64,000 nucleotides of DNA from contig NZ_OY761461.1 in assembly GCF_963664555.1 (NCBI RefSeq), positions 496,001 to 560,000 of the forward strand, read 5' to 3'. Position 1 is the stretch's first letter. Every line of letters starts with the position of its first letter. This stretch comes from Labilibaculum sp. (GTDB lineage: Bacteria; Bacteroidota; Bacteroidia; Bacteroidales; Marinifilaceae). Of the stretch, positions 28,797 to 38,349 are shown in pieces. The notes beneath the pieces were generated by a model that ran no database searches, was not told the DNA's origin, and saw nothing but the letters and a program-made list of their open reading frames with translations. The translations under genes were made by a program, and so were the position numbers.

Positions 28797-30212
28797 ATGT
28801 CTGGAATCAAATATTTAAAATTATTTATCCCCGTGATTTTCATGGTCTTTCTTCAGACTTGTAATCAAAACCGTAAGATGGTAGGATTGCAAATTGAGGA
28901 AAAACCAGTTGTGGAGTTAAAGCATGTAAAGCTTCGTGGTAAGTTACGTGTAGTTACAGATTACAATTCTACCAACTACTTTGTATACAAGGGGCATACG
29001 ATGGGGTTTCAATATGAAATGCTGGAAGCTTTGGCAAAACACCTGGGAGTTAAGTTGGAGTTGACTGTAAACAATGATTTGGTATCTGCTTTTGCCTCTT
29101 TAGAACGAGGTGATGTAGATCTATTAGGAATGAATTTAGCTGTGACTTCTGATCGCATGGAAAACTTTAATTTCACGATTCCGCATAGTCAGTCACGACA
29201 GGTGTTAATTCAGCGAAGTCCTATTAATGATTCTACTGGTTTCATTAGAAACAAGTCTGAATTAGGAGGTAAGCGAATTCATGTACAAGCAGGATCATCA
29301 TTTCAAGAGCATTTGCTAAGACTCTCTAATGAAATGGAAATGCCTGTTGATATTGTGGTCGTTGAAATGTTGGAGGTGGAGGAACTGATATCTATGGTTG
29401 CCAGTGGTGAGATTGATTATACTATTGCAGATGAAAATGTTGCAATGGTTAATTCTTCATATTATCCGGGTATCGAGTTTAAGACAAGTGTGAGTTTGCC
29501 GCAGAACCTGGCATGGGCCTTGCGAAAAGGAGCGAATCATTTAACTCATGATGTTAATATGTGGTTAATGGATTTTCAAAAAACGAAAGAATACAGAAGA
29601 ATTTACCAACGATATTTTAGGAGCAGCCGTATCGAAGAGATGATGCAAAGTGAATACTTTACGGTAAAAAGTGGTAAGATTTCGGACTTTGATGATCTAC
29701 TTAAGGAAAAGGCGAAGCTAATAGATTGGGATTGGAGATTGCTGTCGGCATTGATCTCTCAGGAATCTAATTTCGATCCTAAGGCGCAGTCGTGGGTTGG
29801 TGCTTTTGGTTTAATGCAATTGATGCCCGAAACAGCTTATAGATACGATGTTGATTCACTTTCTTCTCCTATTGAGAATGTTGATGCCGGAGTTAGGCAT
29901 TTAAAATATTTAAAAGGGAAATTGGATGAGACTCTGTCTGACAGGACGGATGAGTTGAAATTTTTACTTGCATCTTATAATGTTGGATTAGGACATGTGC
30001 TGGATGCAAGACGTTTGGCTGAAAAGAATGGTAAAAATCCTGATCAATGGAAGGGAAGTGTTGACTATTATTTATTGAATAAATCGAAGCCGGAATTTTT
30101 TAATGATCCAGTTGTAAAATATGGTTATTGCCGTGGTTCGGAGCCTTATCAGTACGTGAATAAAATTTTGGAACGTTATAATAATTACCAAAACATTGTA
30201 TTACTGAATTAG
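28797..30212 (+). CDS. MltF-like membrane-bound lytic transglycosylase (SBP_bac_3 + SLT)
   Basis: A 471-residue lipoprotein that cuts the glycan strand of peptidoglycan to give 1,6-anhydro-MurNAc. Residues 1-22 end in the lipobox LQTC. Residues about 46-275 are a periplasmic solute-binding-type domain (GKLRVVTDYNSTNYFVYKG, then MENFNFTIPHSQSRQVLI and IDYTIADENVAM), regulatory in the MltF family. Residues about 300-460 are the SLT catalytic domain, with the catalytic glutamate E323 in ALISQESNFDPKA and GAFGLMQLMPETA at 336-348. Its last 12 bases overlap the convergent NUDIX gene. Operates at the cell wall under the outer membrane. Confidence 0.92.
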   Translation: MSGIKYLKLFIPVIFMVFLQTCNQNRKMVGLQIEEKPVVELKHVKLRGKLRVVTDYNSTNYFVYKGHTMGFQYEMLEALAKHLGVKLELTVNNDLVSAFASLERGDVDLLGMNLAVTSDRMENFNFTIPHSQSRQVLIQRSPINDSTGFIRNKSELGGKRIHVQAGSSFQEHLLRLSNEMEMPVDIVVVEMLEVEELISMVASGEIDYTIADENVAMVNSSYYPGIEFKTSVSLPQNLAWALRKGANHLTHDVNMWLMDFQKTKEYRRIYQRYFRSSRIEEMMQSEYFTVKSGKISDFDDLLKEKAKLIDWDWRLLSALISQESNFDPKAQSWVGAFGLMQLMPETAYRYDVDSLSSPIENVDAGVRHLKYLKGKLDETLSDRTDELKFLLASYNVGLGHVLDARRLAEKNGKNPDQWKGSVDYYLLNKSKPEFFNDPVVKYGYCRGSEPYQYVNKILERYNNYQNIVLLN

Positions 30213-30860
30213 TCCGGCTCGAAGAAACATCTCTCTTAATTCGGATAAAATCATGGCAGTAGCTCCCCAAATTTTGTGTTCTTTTGCTTGAAAATAAGGA
30301 GCGTGTATTTCAAATCCATTTTTGTTAATGGTGAAATGGCTAATGTTCTCTTTTCCTAATAATTGAGATACAGGCATTTCTATTATTTCCTCAACTTCAA
30401 ATTTGTTCAATTTAAATTCAGGTCTTTTTTCGCAGTAGCCTAATACAGGCAAAACCATAAAATTGCTGACCGGAATATAAAGTTCTGTTAAGAAGCCTAA
30501 TATTTTTATTTTTTTGCAGTCGACACCAAGCTCTTCATTTGTTTCGCGGATTGCAGTTATTGTTCTGTTTGCATCACTTTCTTCATATTTTCCTCCGGGT
30601 AAACTAATTTGGCCACTATGACTGTTGTTTCCTGTCGTTCTTTTCATGAAGGGAATATACATTTGACCATCGTTTGGATAAAATAGAAGTAATACACTGC
30701 TATCCCGGGCAATACTAGGATCACTTGTTTTAAGGGCATGATCCCGAATTGACGGGGACATTAGGTTTTGAGCCTCGAAACCAGGTAATCCATTATTTAG
30801 TTCATTGTTTACTATACTGGTAAATTGTTCAAGGTCAAATATTGTTTCTAAATTACTCAT
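30201..30860 (-). CDS. NUDIX hydrolase, CoA pyrophosphatase-like
   Basis: A 219-residue NUDIX enzyme of the NudL/YeaB type, expected to split coenzyme A or acyl-CoA into 3',5'-ADP and phosphopantetheine. The Nudix box reads GGKYEESDANRTITAIRETN then EELGVD at about residues 88-113 and has the required G, E, RE and EE residues. It is preceded by SGQISLPGG, the extra motif seen in CoA-specific members (LPGGK). Length is normal. It converges with mltF, sharing 12 bases at the 3' ends, with no terminator in between. Confidence 0.88.
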   Translation of the reverse strand: MSNLETIFDLEQFTSIVNNELNNGLPGFEAQNLMSPSIRDHALKTSDPSIARDSSVLLLFYPNDGQMYIPFMKRTTGNNSHSGQISLPGGKYEESDANRTITAIRETNEELGVDCKKIKILGFLTELYIPVSNFMVLPVLGYCEKRPEFKLNKFEVEEIIEMPVSQLLGKENISHFTINKNGFEIHAPYFQAKEHKIWGATAMILSELREMFLRAGLIQ

Positions 30861-30944
30861 AAAGGCTTTTTTCTAATGGTACTTAAAGATAAGAATAATG
30901 TTTCCCTCTAGTAAGGAAAAATTATTAATCTTTTTTTGATCAGC

Positions 30945-30974
30945 AAAAAGAAACCCCGAAAAAGATCGGGGTTT
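30945..30974 (-). terminator. Intrinsic terminator after gatD
   Basis: A 9-bp perfect stem AAACCCCGA/TCGGGGTTT (30951-30959 and 30966-30974) is followed on the minus strand by CTTTTTG. It ends the gatE-gatD transcript 4 bp past the gatD stop. Confidence 0.85.
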
Positions 30975-30977
30975 AAA

Positions 30978-32360
30978 CTATTTTCTAAAATTTTTAACAA
31001 ATTGTTCTACTTCCGGAACTCCACCCTGATAGAGAAGATATCCATTATAAGGTTCTCTTTTGGTCGTTTCGTCGTTTATGGGTTTTTGCATAATGTCAAT
31101 TACCTCTTGTCGGTTGGAAGTTTGGCCAAGAGTCCAACCCAATTTAATATAGGCGGCTTCGGGCAGCATATTATCAAGAGGAACAATTCCCATTGAGAGT
31201 AGATCTCGTCCTGTATCGTAAACAAACATGTGAGTGTAACCCCAAAGAGTTTGAACGGTCATGAATATATGAACTCCTTTTTCAACTGCTCTTTTTAAGG
31301 CTGGGTAAACCGGTTTGTTAACATGACCAAGTCCTGTACCTGCAATAATTATTCCTTTGTATCCGCAGTCAACTAAGGCATCGATAATATCGGGTTGCAT
31401 ATTTGGATAGTAGTATAGAATAGTAACTTTTTCTTCGAAGTAAGGAAGGATTTTTACGTTTCGATCTTTTCGTCGGTGATTGTACTGTTTTTTAATCGGT
31501 TTAACTCCTTTTCGGGTAACTGTAGCTAAAGGAGTATCGCCAAGAGTCCGGAAGGTGGATCGATAGCTCGAATGCATTTTTCGTACTCTGGTTCCCCGAT
31601 GTAAAAATCCGTATTCATCTGAAGTTGGGCCAAACATACAAACCATTACTTCTGCAATATCACCATGCCCGGCAGCCACTGCTGAGTGCATTAAGTTTAA
31701 AGCGGCATCTGATGACGGTCGATCTGATGATCGCTGAGAACCTACTAAAACAATTGGAACGGGTGAATCCTGAACCATATAGGTTAAGGCGGCTGCGGTA
31801 TGGTGCAATGTATCTGTTCCATGAGCGATAATAATTCCATCAATTCCGTTTTCAATTTCTTTTCCAATTGCAATGGCTAAGGAAATGTATTGTTTTGGCC
31901 CCATATTTTCACTGAACACAGCAAAAACTTTTTCGGTAGATAGGTTGCATATATCGGCCAGTTCAGGAACGGATCCATAAAGTTCTCCAGGTGAAAAGGC
32001 CGGAATTACAGCTCCTGTTCTATAATCTAAGCGGGATGCTATTGTTCCTCCCGTTCCAAACAGTTTTACAGCTGGTTGTCCGTCTGTATAAGGAAATTCT
32101 TTTTCGGGAACTTTATAATTGGCTTTTTTGTATCCGGTTTCCTTCATTTCTTTTATAGTTGTAACATTTATCCCAATGTTGTAACCGGTTATTATTTTAA
32201 GCACAATGTGCTGATCATCATCATTTTCTGCTCTCGGTAGAATTGTTCCGTCGAATTCGCCTCGGGTGGTAACAATATGTGTTTTACCCCATACCCGGAC
32301 ACTATATTTTTTTAGGGTCTCAAGAGCCATCCCTTTATATCCTTGAAAAATATCTTCCAT
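30978..32360 (-). CDS. gatD: Glu-tRNA(Gln) amidotransferase subunit D (archaeal-type GatD)
   Basis: GatD is the asparaginase-like glutaminase subunit of the GatDE complex; it frees ammonia from glutamine (or asparagine) for GatE. The 460-residue protein has an N-terminal small beta domain (residues 10-80, VRVWGKTHIVTTRGEFDGTI), which separates GatD from plain asparaginases of about 330 residues. The catalytic residues are in place: T106 in GTGGTIAS, T182-D183 in HGTDTLHHT, and a lysine expected at K261 in TRVRKMHSS. The FGPTSDEYGFLHRGTRVRKM stretch is diagnostic of GatD. Its ATG overlaps the gatE stop as TAATG. GatDE is described as an archaeal enzyme, so its presence in a Bacteroidota genome is unusual. 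Confidence 0.9.
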   Translation of the reverse strand: MEDIFQGYKGMALETLKKYSVRVWGKTHIVTTRGEFDGTILPRAENDDDQHIVLKIITGYNIGINVTTIKEMKETGYKKANYKVPEKEFPYTDGQPAVKLFGTGGTIASRLDYRTGAVIPAFSPGELYGSVPELADICNLSTEKVFAVFSENMGPKQYISLAIAIGKEIENGIDGIIIAHGTDTLHHTAAALTYMVQDSPVPIVLVGSQRSSDRPSSDAALNLMHSAVAAGHGDIAEVMVCMFGPTSDEYGFLHRGTRVRKMHSSYRSTFRTLGDTPLATVTRKGVKPIKKQYNHRRKDRNVKILPYFEEKVTILYYYPNMQPDIIDALVDCGYKGIIIAGTGLGHVNKPVYPALKRAVEKGVHIFMTVQTLWGYTHMFVYDTGRDLLSMGIVPLDNMLPEAAYIKLGWTLGQTSNRQEVIDIMQKPINDETTKREPYNGYLLYQGGVPEVEQFVKNFRK

Positions 32361-34333
32361 TAGTTAAGTCGTTTGTCGATGTTTACTCTTAATTCTCTTA
32401 ATTCAATATTCCCAATTGCCTGACGATGCAATTGTCCCATGATCCAGTGACTGGCATTCTCATTGTTCTCTGATGGATGTAAGTCTTTAAATTTTTCTTC
32501 CAGAAAATCAATTGGGGCTATTAATTCGGCCAGACTTCTTTTTTTAAACTTTAAGTTGATTAACATGGAGGCAAAATCCATACTTGGATTTTGGTAGAGG
32601 ATAGGGAGCAGGTAGCGGGCAATGTTTGGATGTAATTCCTGTTCATGAATAAATTTGAATAGTCCAACTAATTTTCGATAATTGAATTCGGGATGGATGC
32701 TATATTTTCCAATGATGTTTTTATAAGTGTGGCCAAAAAATATTGAGATGCTTTTAGGGTCGAATTGAAATCTGTCAGCTATTTCTTTAATAATTGGATA
32801 CAGATCTTTACTGAGAATAAAATGATGGGAATCTTTAGGTACTCCCCATTCATTCATTTGATTAATTCGCTCACAAATATCATTTGGTAAATCTTTACCA
32901 AGATTATTGATGTATTCATCCGATAGGGGAATTGGTGCAGAGTCTGTATCCGGATACATTCGATCGGCACCCGGAAGAACTCTCTCGAAGATTGTTGTTC
33001 CATCGGGCAACGATTTGCGTGTTTCGTTTGGGACACCATCAAAAACCATTTTACAACGTTCTTTTATTGTTTCGATTGCTGTAGGGATATCTTCTTTCGC
33101 TCCCCAAATAATTAATTGTGCATCATTTGAATTTGATTCTAATCTGGTAAGTATTTTACCAAAATCTTCTTTTGACAGCAATTCTTCTTCTTGCTCTGAA
33201 TGCACTAAATTGGGATGTTCGATACAGGCAATTACTTTTAAACGCTGGGCAATTTCATCGGCAAAGTTTTGACCTGGCTGGGTGAAATGCGATAGTAATC
33301 CTTTAAATTCAGGAAGGTTAACAGCAATAATCTGATGTTCTTTTTCTTTGCATTCAATTAAAGGGGCATATGTGAAATTATAGTCGTGATAATCTAGTTT
33401 TTGTGTGAGAATGCTCCAATCTTCTTTTTGAATCCGTTCGATTAATAGTTTTCTGATATTTAGCAAAGCCCATTGTCTGAAAGCCTCATTGTGTGAAAGT
33501 TCCGGAATCCATTTGTTGTGAGCAACTCCTTTAATTTCGACTCTCGATCCGCCTTTGCAACTAACATTTACGTCTTCGCGGCCTGCTCCCATTCCCGTGC
33601 GAACCAATCCGGTGCTTCTGTTTAAAAAACGGATGTATTCTGCAGCTTCCCGTAATTCATCAGGAGTGTTTAGTTCGGGGGCGGTAACTGTTTCTATCAG
33701 TGGCGTGCCAAGACGGTCTGTTTTATAATACCGCTCATGTCCTATGTCTGAAATCTCGCGGCAAGAGTCTTCTTCGATGCTTAACTGTATCAAATTCACC
33801 TTTTTATTGCTTAGTTGAATTTGTCCGTTTACACCTAAAATTGCGGTTCGCTGAAAGCCTGTAGGTATACTTCCATCCAAATATTGTTTTCGGGTAATAT
33901 GTACTTCACCTACGATATTTAATTTGCACAAAAGTGAGATTCGAAGGGCAATTCCCAGAGCTTCCTGATTAATTCTAAATGGAGGAGTATCGTCAATCTC
34001 GTAAGTACAGGCTGTTTCGTTGTTGATACGATATATAATGTTTTTTCGGGTTTTAAACTCCATTAGCGCCGTGCCGTCATATCCGCCAAGTTCGCTCATT
34101 GCAGGGCGCATATGTCGTATTATTTCAGCATCGTAAGCTCCGTTTTTGTGAAAGACACCACTGGGACAGTGACAAAACAATTTTTCTTTGGTGTCAAGTT
34201 GCTGGTGAACTTCCAGTCCGGACATGAAACCAATTCGACGATAATCGTCCTCGGTGGCTTGCTGGCGGGTGACATAGCCAATTTGTTCTTTGGTTTGGAG
34301 ATGGTTTTTGTTGGGTGTGAATATAGTATTCAT
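32360..34333 (-). CDS. gatE: Glu-tRNA(Gln) amidotransferase subunit E (archaeal-type GatE)
   Basis: GatE binds glutamyl-tRNA(Gln), activates the glutamate with ATP and amidates it with ammonia from GatD. I take the start at the ATG at 34333 (657 residues), because the longer frame begins with TTG eight codons upstream. The cradle domain begins GFMSGLEVHQQLDTKEKLFC and continues with IIYRINNETACTYEIDDTPP and RTGMGAGREDVNVSCKGGSR, as in GatB/GatE. The AspRS-like GAD insertion, present only in GatE, is at about 310-440 and leads into GVPNETRKSLPDGTTIFERV and LPGADRMYPDTDSAPIPL, the typical GatE block. The C-terminal helical/YqeY-type tail follows. Coupled to gatD by a one-base stop/start overlap. 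Confidence 0.92.
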   Translation of the reverse strand: MNTIFTPNKNHLQTKEQIGYVTRQQATEDDYRRIGFMSGLEVHQQLDTKEKLFCHCPSGVFHKNGAYDAEIIRHMRPAMSELGGYDGTALMEFKTRKNIIYRINNETACTYEIDDTPPFRINQEALGIALRISLLCKLNIVGEVHITRKQYLDGSIPTGFQRTAILGVNGQIQLSNKKVNLIQLSIEEDSCREISDIGHERYYKTDRLGTPLIETVTAPELNTPDELREAAEYIRFLNRSTGLVRTGMGAGREDVNVSCKGGSRVEIKGVAHNKWIPELSHNEAFRQWALLNIRKLLIERIQKEDWSILTQKLDYHDYNFTYAPLIECKEKEHQIIAVNLPEFKGLLSHFTQPGQNFADEIAQRLKVIACIEHPNLVHSEQEEELLSKEDFGKILTRLESNSNDAQLIIWGAKEDIPTAIETIKERCKMVFDGVPNETRKSLPDGTTIFERVLPGADRMYPDTDSAPIPLSDEYINNLGKDLPNDICERINQMNEWGVPKDSHHFILSKDLYPIIKEIADRFQFDPKSISIFFGHTYKNIIGKYSIHPEFNYRKLVGLFKFIHEQELHPNIARYLLPILYQNPSMDFASMLINLKFKKRSLAELIAPIDFLEEKFKDLHPSENNENASHWIMGQLHRQAIGNIELRELRVNIDKRLN

Positions 34334-34435
34334 TGGGTTAGTTTTTAGTAACCCCAAAAAATACTAATAATCTGTTGGTTAAGAAATGATTTAATTCAGG
34401 TTTGTCCCCTGTTTTAATGAATTTTGATTTTGAAA

Positions 34436-34909
34436 TTAGGGTGTAAACGGCAATCTGATTTTGTAGCCTTTACTTTCAATATCTGCTTTTATTTTTGCCC
34501 CAATTGCTTGTCCCCACGACATTCCGGCCTGCATACTTTCAGTGGTGATTTTCGGTAATTTCTGAGCAATTCTTTTTCCGGCAACCGATTCGTAAAAGTC
34601 AATCATGGCTAATACATCCTCGTGAGAAAGGTTCTGTCGGTAAATTGGCAGAAGCATTTTGATTAAATCATTAACCGAAGTATTCACGAATTCAACTTCA
34701 GCTTTGTCCCAATATTCTGTTGGAATATTTGATTCCTGACTTCGTAGTTGAATAATCATCGCTTTAATTGATTCCTGATAGCTGGCTTGTGATCCGTTTA
34801 TCTGAAACAGATATTTTAAATCTTTTTCGTACGTGTTGGTTTCTTGCCCCGAAGAAGCGAATGTAGATGTCGAAAGGGTAAGAAATAAAAACAATACTAT
34901 ATTTTTCAT
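34436..34909 (-). CDS. DUF2059 secreted protein
   Basis: A 157-residue exported protein with signal peptide 1-18 (MKNIVLFLFLTLSTSTFA). The rest is helical and carries the DUF2059 pattern: MLLPIYRQNLSHEDVLAMID then FYESVAGKRIAQKLPKITTE at about 85-124. The molecular role of DUF2059 is not established. It is the third gene of a minus-strand unit after the CPBP protease and the class D beta-lactamase, 26 bp behind the latter. Confidence 0.85.
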   Translation of the reverse strand: MKNIVLFLFLTLSTSTFASSGQETNTYEKDLKYLFQINGSQASYQESIKAMIIQLRSQESNIPTEYWDKAEVEFVNTSVNDLIKMLLPIYRQNLSHEDVLAMIDFYESVAGKRIAQKLPKITTESMQAGMSWGQAIGAKIKADIESKGYKIRLPFTP

Positions 34910-34935
34910 GGTTTTTTAATTTGCTGAGAGTTTTT

Positions 34936-35736
34936 TTATTTAGTTAATTGAAGACGATCAAGTATTTTGGAAACTATGATTTTCCTTTTGGGAGCATCAT
35001 CAGAATTTTTAATATCGATATTAATTGCGAAAAAATATACATTCTCTCCTTTTTCAAGATAGCCAACATACCATCCAATTTGCTTGTTTATTCTTGCAGC
35101 CCATCCTGTTTTCGCTCTGATTGTATAATCAGGAGTCTGTTCAACAATCATTATTTTTTTCACAATTTCTTGATTTTTTTGTGAAAAAGGAAGTTGGTTG
35201 AGATATAATTTCTCTAAAAAATCGATTTGTTGGTTTGGACTGATTCTAATATCTCCGCTCAACCAGAAAACATCGATTCCTCCGTTTATATTTTTATTGC
35301 CGTAATCTGATACCTCTACCCAATGTTTCATTCTTTCTTCGCCGATTCTTCGAGCCAGTTCCTGATAAAACCAAACGGCGGAATATTTTAATCCGCTTTC
35401 CAGATTTTGATCCCTATTCCATTCGTTATACCTACGATCGATACTATCCCACTTAATGATTTCTTTTTCATCCTGAATCACTCCGGTTTCCAAAGCAATC
35501 ATCGAATTAATTATTTTGAATGTGGAAGCCGGCAAAAATGCCGAATCTAATCGTTCCGAATTAAAGCTGAGTTTTGCATCATTTTTTATATCATAAATTG
35601 CAAAACAGCCGTTGATTTTTTCTGATTTGAAAATACCTTCCAAATCGGAAGAAGAGTAATTGTTTAAAATTGAATTTGATTGTGGTGAACAAGCAAAAAG
35701 GATAAACAATAAAAAAAGAGAAAGTAAGGTTTTCAT
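34936..35736 (-). CDS. Class D (OXA-type) beta-lactamase, lipoprotein
   Basis: A 266-residue serine beta-lactamase. Residues 1-16 are a lipoprotein signal ending LFAC. All class D motifs are intact: S71-T-F-K74 (active serine and the lysine that is carbamylated), S119-A-V121, Y145-G-N147, W158 in DVFWLSGDIRISPNQQIDF (the tryptophan that steadies the carbamate), and K209-T-G211 followed by WAARINKQIGWYVGYLE. This is a complete and probably active enzyme, anchored in the envelope. Spectrum cannot be read from sequence. It starts 6 bp after the CPBP gene stop, and no mobile element flanks it, so it looks like an intrinsic chromosomal gene. Confidence 0.93.
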   Translation of the reverse strand: MKTLLSLFLLFILFACSPQSNSILNNYSSSDLEGIFKSEKINGCFAIYDIKNDAKLSFNSERLDSAFLPASTFKIINSMIALETGVIQDEKEIIKWDSIDRRYNEWNRDQNLESGLKYSAVWFYQELARRIGEERMKHWVEVSDYGNKNINGGIDVFWLSGDIRISPNQQIDFLEKLYLNQLPFSQKNQEIVKKIMIVEQTPDYTIRAKTGWAARINKQIGWYVGYLEKGENVYFFAINIDIKNSDDAPKRKIIVSKILDRLQLTK

Positions 35737-35742
35737 AATAAA

Positions 35743-36633
35743 CTAGTTTGCAGTTGATAAAACATTCTGTTTTTTGTATACCATCCAAAATAATACAATA
35801 CCAAGAGAACAAAGAACTGTTGCAATAATTGATCCTTCCAAACCAAATTGACCTCCGGTAAGAATTTCATTCCCTTGAATACTTTGTGATATTAGAGAGG
35901 AGGAACTGGTTCCGCTAACTTCGAATCCGAAAATTGGTCCCTGAAAAAAATTCCAGCTAAAATGAAGGGCCAAAGGAAACCACAGATTTTTAGTGAAGAT
36001 ATAGCCAATTCCCAAGAGTAATCCTGCAAGGAAAATATTTGTAATACCAACAAGTGAAACATTAGGATTCATTAGATGAAGAGCCATAAATATCAATGAT
36101 GATGAAATTAAGGCAATATATTTATTCATGGAATCCATGAAATTTCGAAGAAGATATCCTCTTACAAATACTTCCTCGTTAATTGAAACTAAAATAAACA
36201 ATACTACTGATTGAGCTAACCCAATCAAATTAAAAGTAATGGAATTAAACGTTAAGTTTCCAGAAAAATACAGAATTAAACTGCCTGCTCCCATCATGAT
36301 AAAACCGGCCAGTAATCCGTAAATGATATCTTTTGTCCTTTTTTGAAAGGACAATCCCAAATCAATCATTTTTTTTCGATCGATAAAACGGGTAAACAGC
36401 CAAATCAACAACAGCGTTCCAATTGTTCCAAAAAATTGAATTACTAAGAATGAGGAAGTAGAATTATCTGCCTGATTTTGTAGCATTTCCAAAAGGTCTT
36501 TGTTCGACGCAAGAGCCAATACAAAAGTACCAATAAGTTGAAAAATTCCGGTAAATATTATAAAGGGAAGAAGAATTAAAATGGCTCTGAGCCATCCTCT
36601 TTTAATCGCTGGTTCATTGTTTGTTGGGTTCAT
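35743..36633 (-). CDS. CPBP-family intramembrane metalloprotease (Abi/CAAX-like)
   Basis: A 296-residue membrane protein with about eight hydrophobic segments. The CPBP motifs are present: motif 1 EEVFVRGYLLR at about 153-163 (EExxxR), motif 2 FMALH at about 182-186 (FxxxH), and motif 3 LALHFSWNFFQG at about 220-231 (HxxxN). Members are glutamic-type intramembrane proteases; in Gram-positive bacteria several give bacteriocin self-immunity. The target here is unknown. It leads a tight operon with the beta-lactamase (6-bp gap) and a DUF2059 gene. Confidence 0.9.
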   Translation of the reverse strand: MNPTNNEPAIKRGWLRAILILLPFIIFTGIFQLIGTFVLALASNKDLLEMLQNQADNSTSSFLVIQFFGTIGTLLLIWLFTRFIDRKKMIDLGLSFQKRTKDIIYGLLAGFIMMGAGSLILYFSGNLTFNSITFNLIGLAQSVVLFILVSINEEVFVRGYLLRNFMDSMNKYIALISSSLIFMALHLMNPNVSLVGITNIFLAGLLLGIGYIFTKNLWFPLALHFSWNFFQGPIFGFEVSGTSSSSLISQSIQGNEILTGGQFGLEGSIIATVLCSLGIVLFWMVYKKQNVLSTAN

Positions 36634-36722
36634 TAATTTGGATTTTGGTTTGTGTGGGTAAAATTAACAAAATCCTGATGTTATGAAAGGGAAAATAAAC
36701 GTCTCTTAATTTATGACGACAT

Positions 36723-36760
36723 AAAAAAGGGGCTGTCCCAAAAGAACAACCCTTTTTTTT
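36723..36760 (-). terminator. Terminator after gdhA
   Basis: A stem of AAAAAAGGGGCTGTCC with GAACAACCCTTTTTTTT (one bulge) has T runs at both ends. It lies 14 bp past the gdhA stop and could stop transcription in either direction. Confidence 0.7.
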
Positions 36761-36773
36761 ATTGAGTATACAC

Positions 36774-38141
<1,368 letters not shown>

Positions 38142-38349
38142 TTAAGTTAGACATGAATTATACTGGGTGTGAATGAACGTGACCGCTAATACCAGCGATC
38201 ATATTTAAAGGTAAAAAAGAAATCCCTCAAGGTCAAGGGCTTAGGTTTCACTTAAATTGTTTAAATTTAAAAGAGCCTACAAACAGTAGCCAAATCACTA
38301 CGATCTTTTTACAATTTTTAATGCATCTACGTAAGTAAACCGAAAATGT

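Noticed and set aside
34936..35736. Recently acquired resistance gene
   Set aside because: The class D enzyme has no transposase, integron or attachment site nearby and sits in a tight chromosomal operon.
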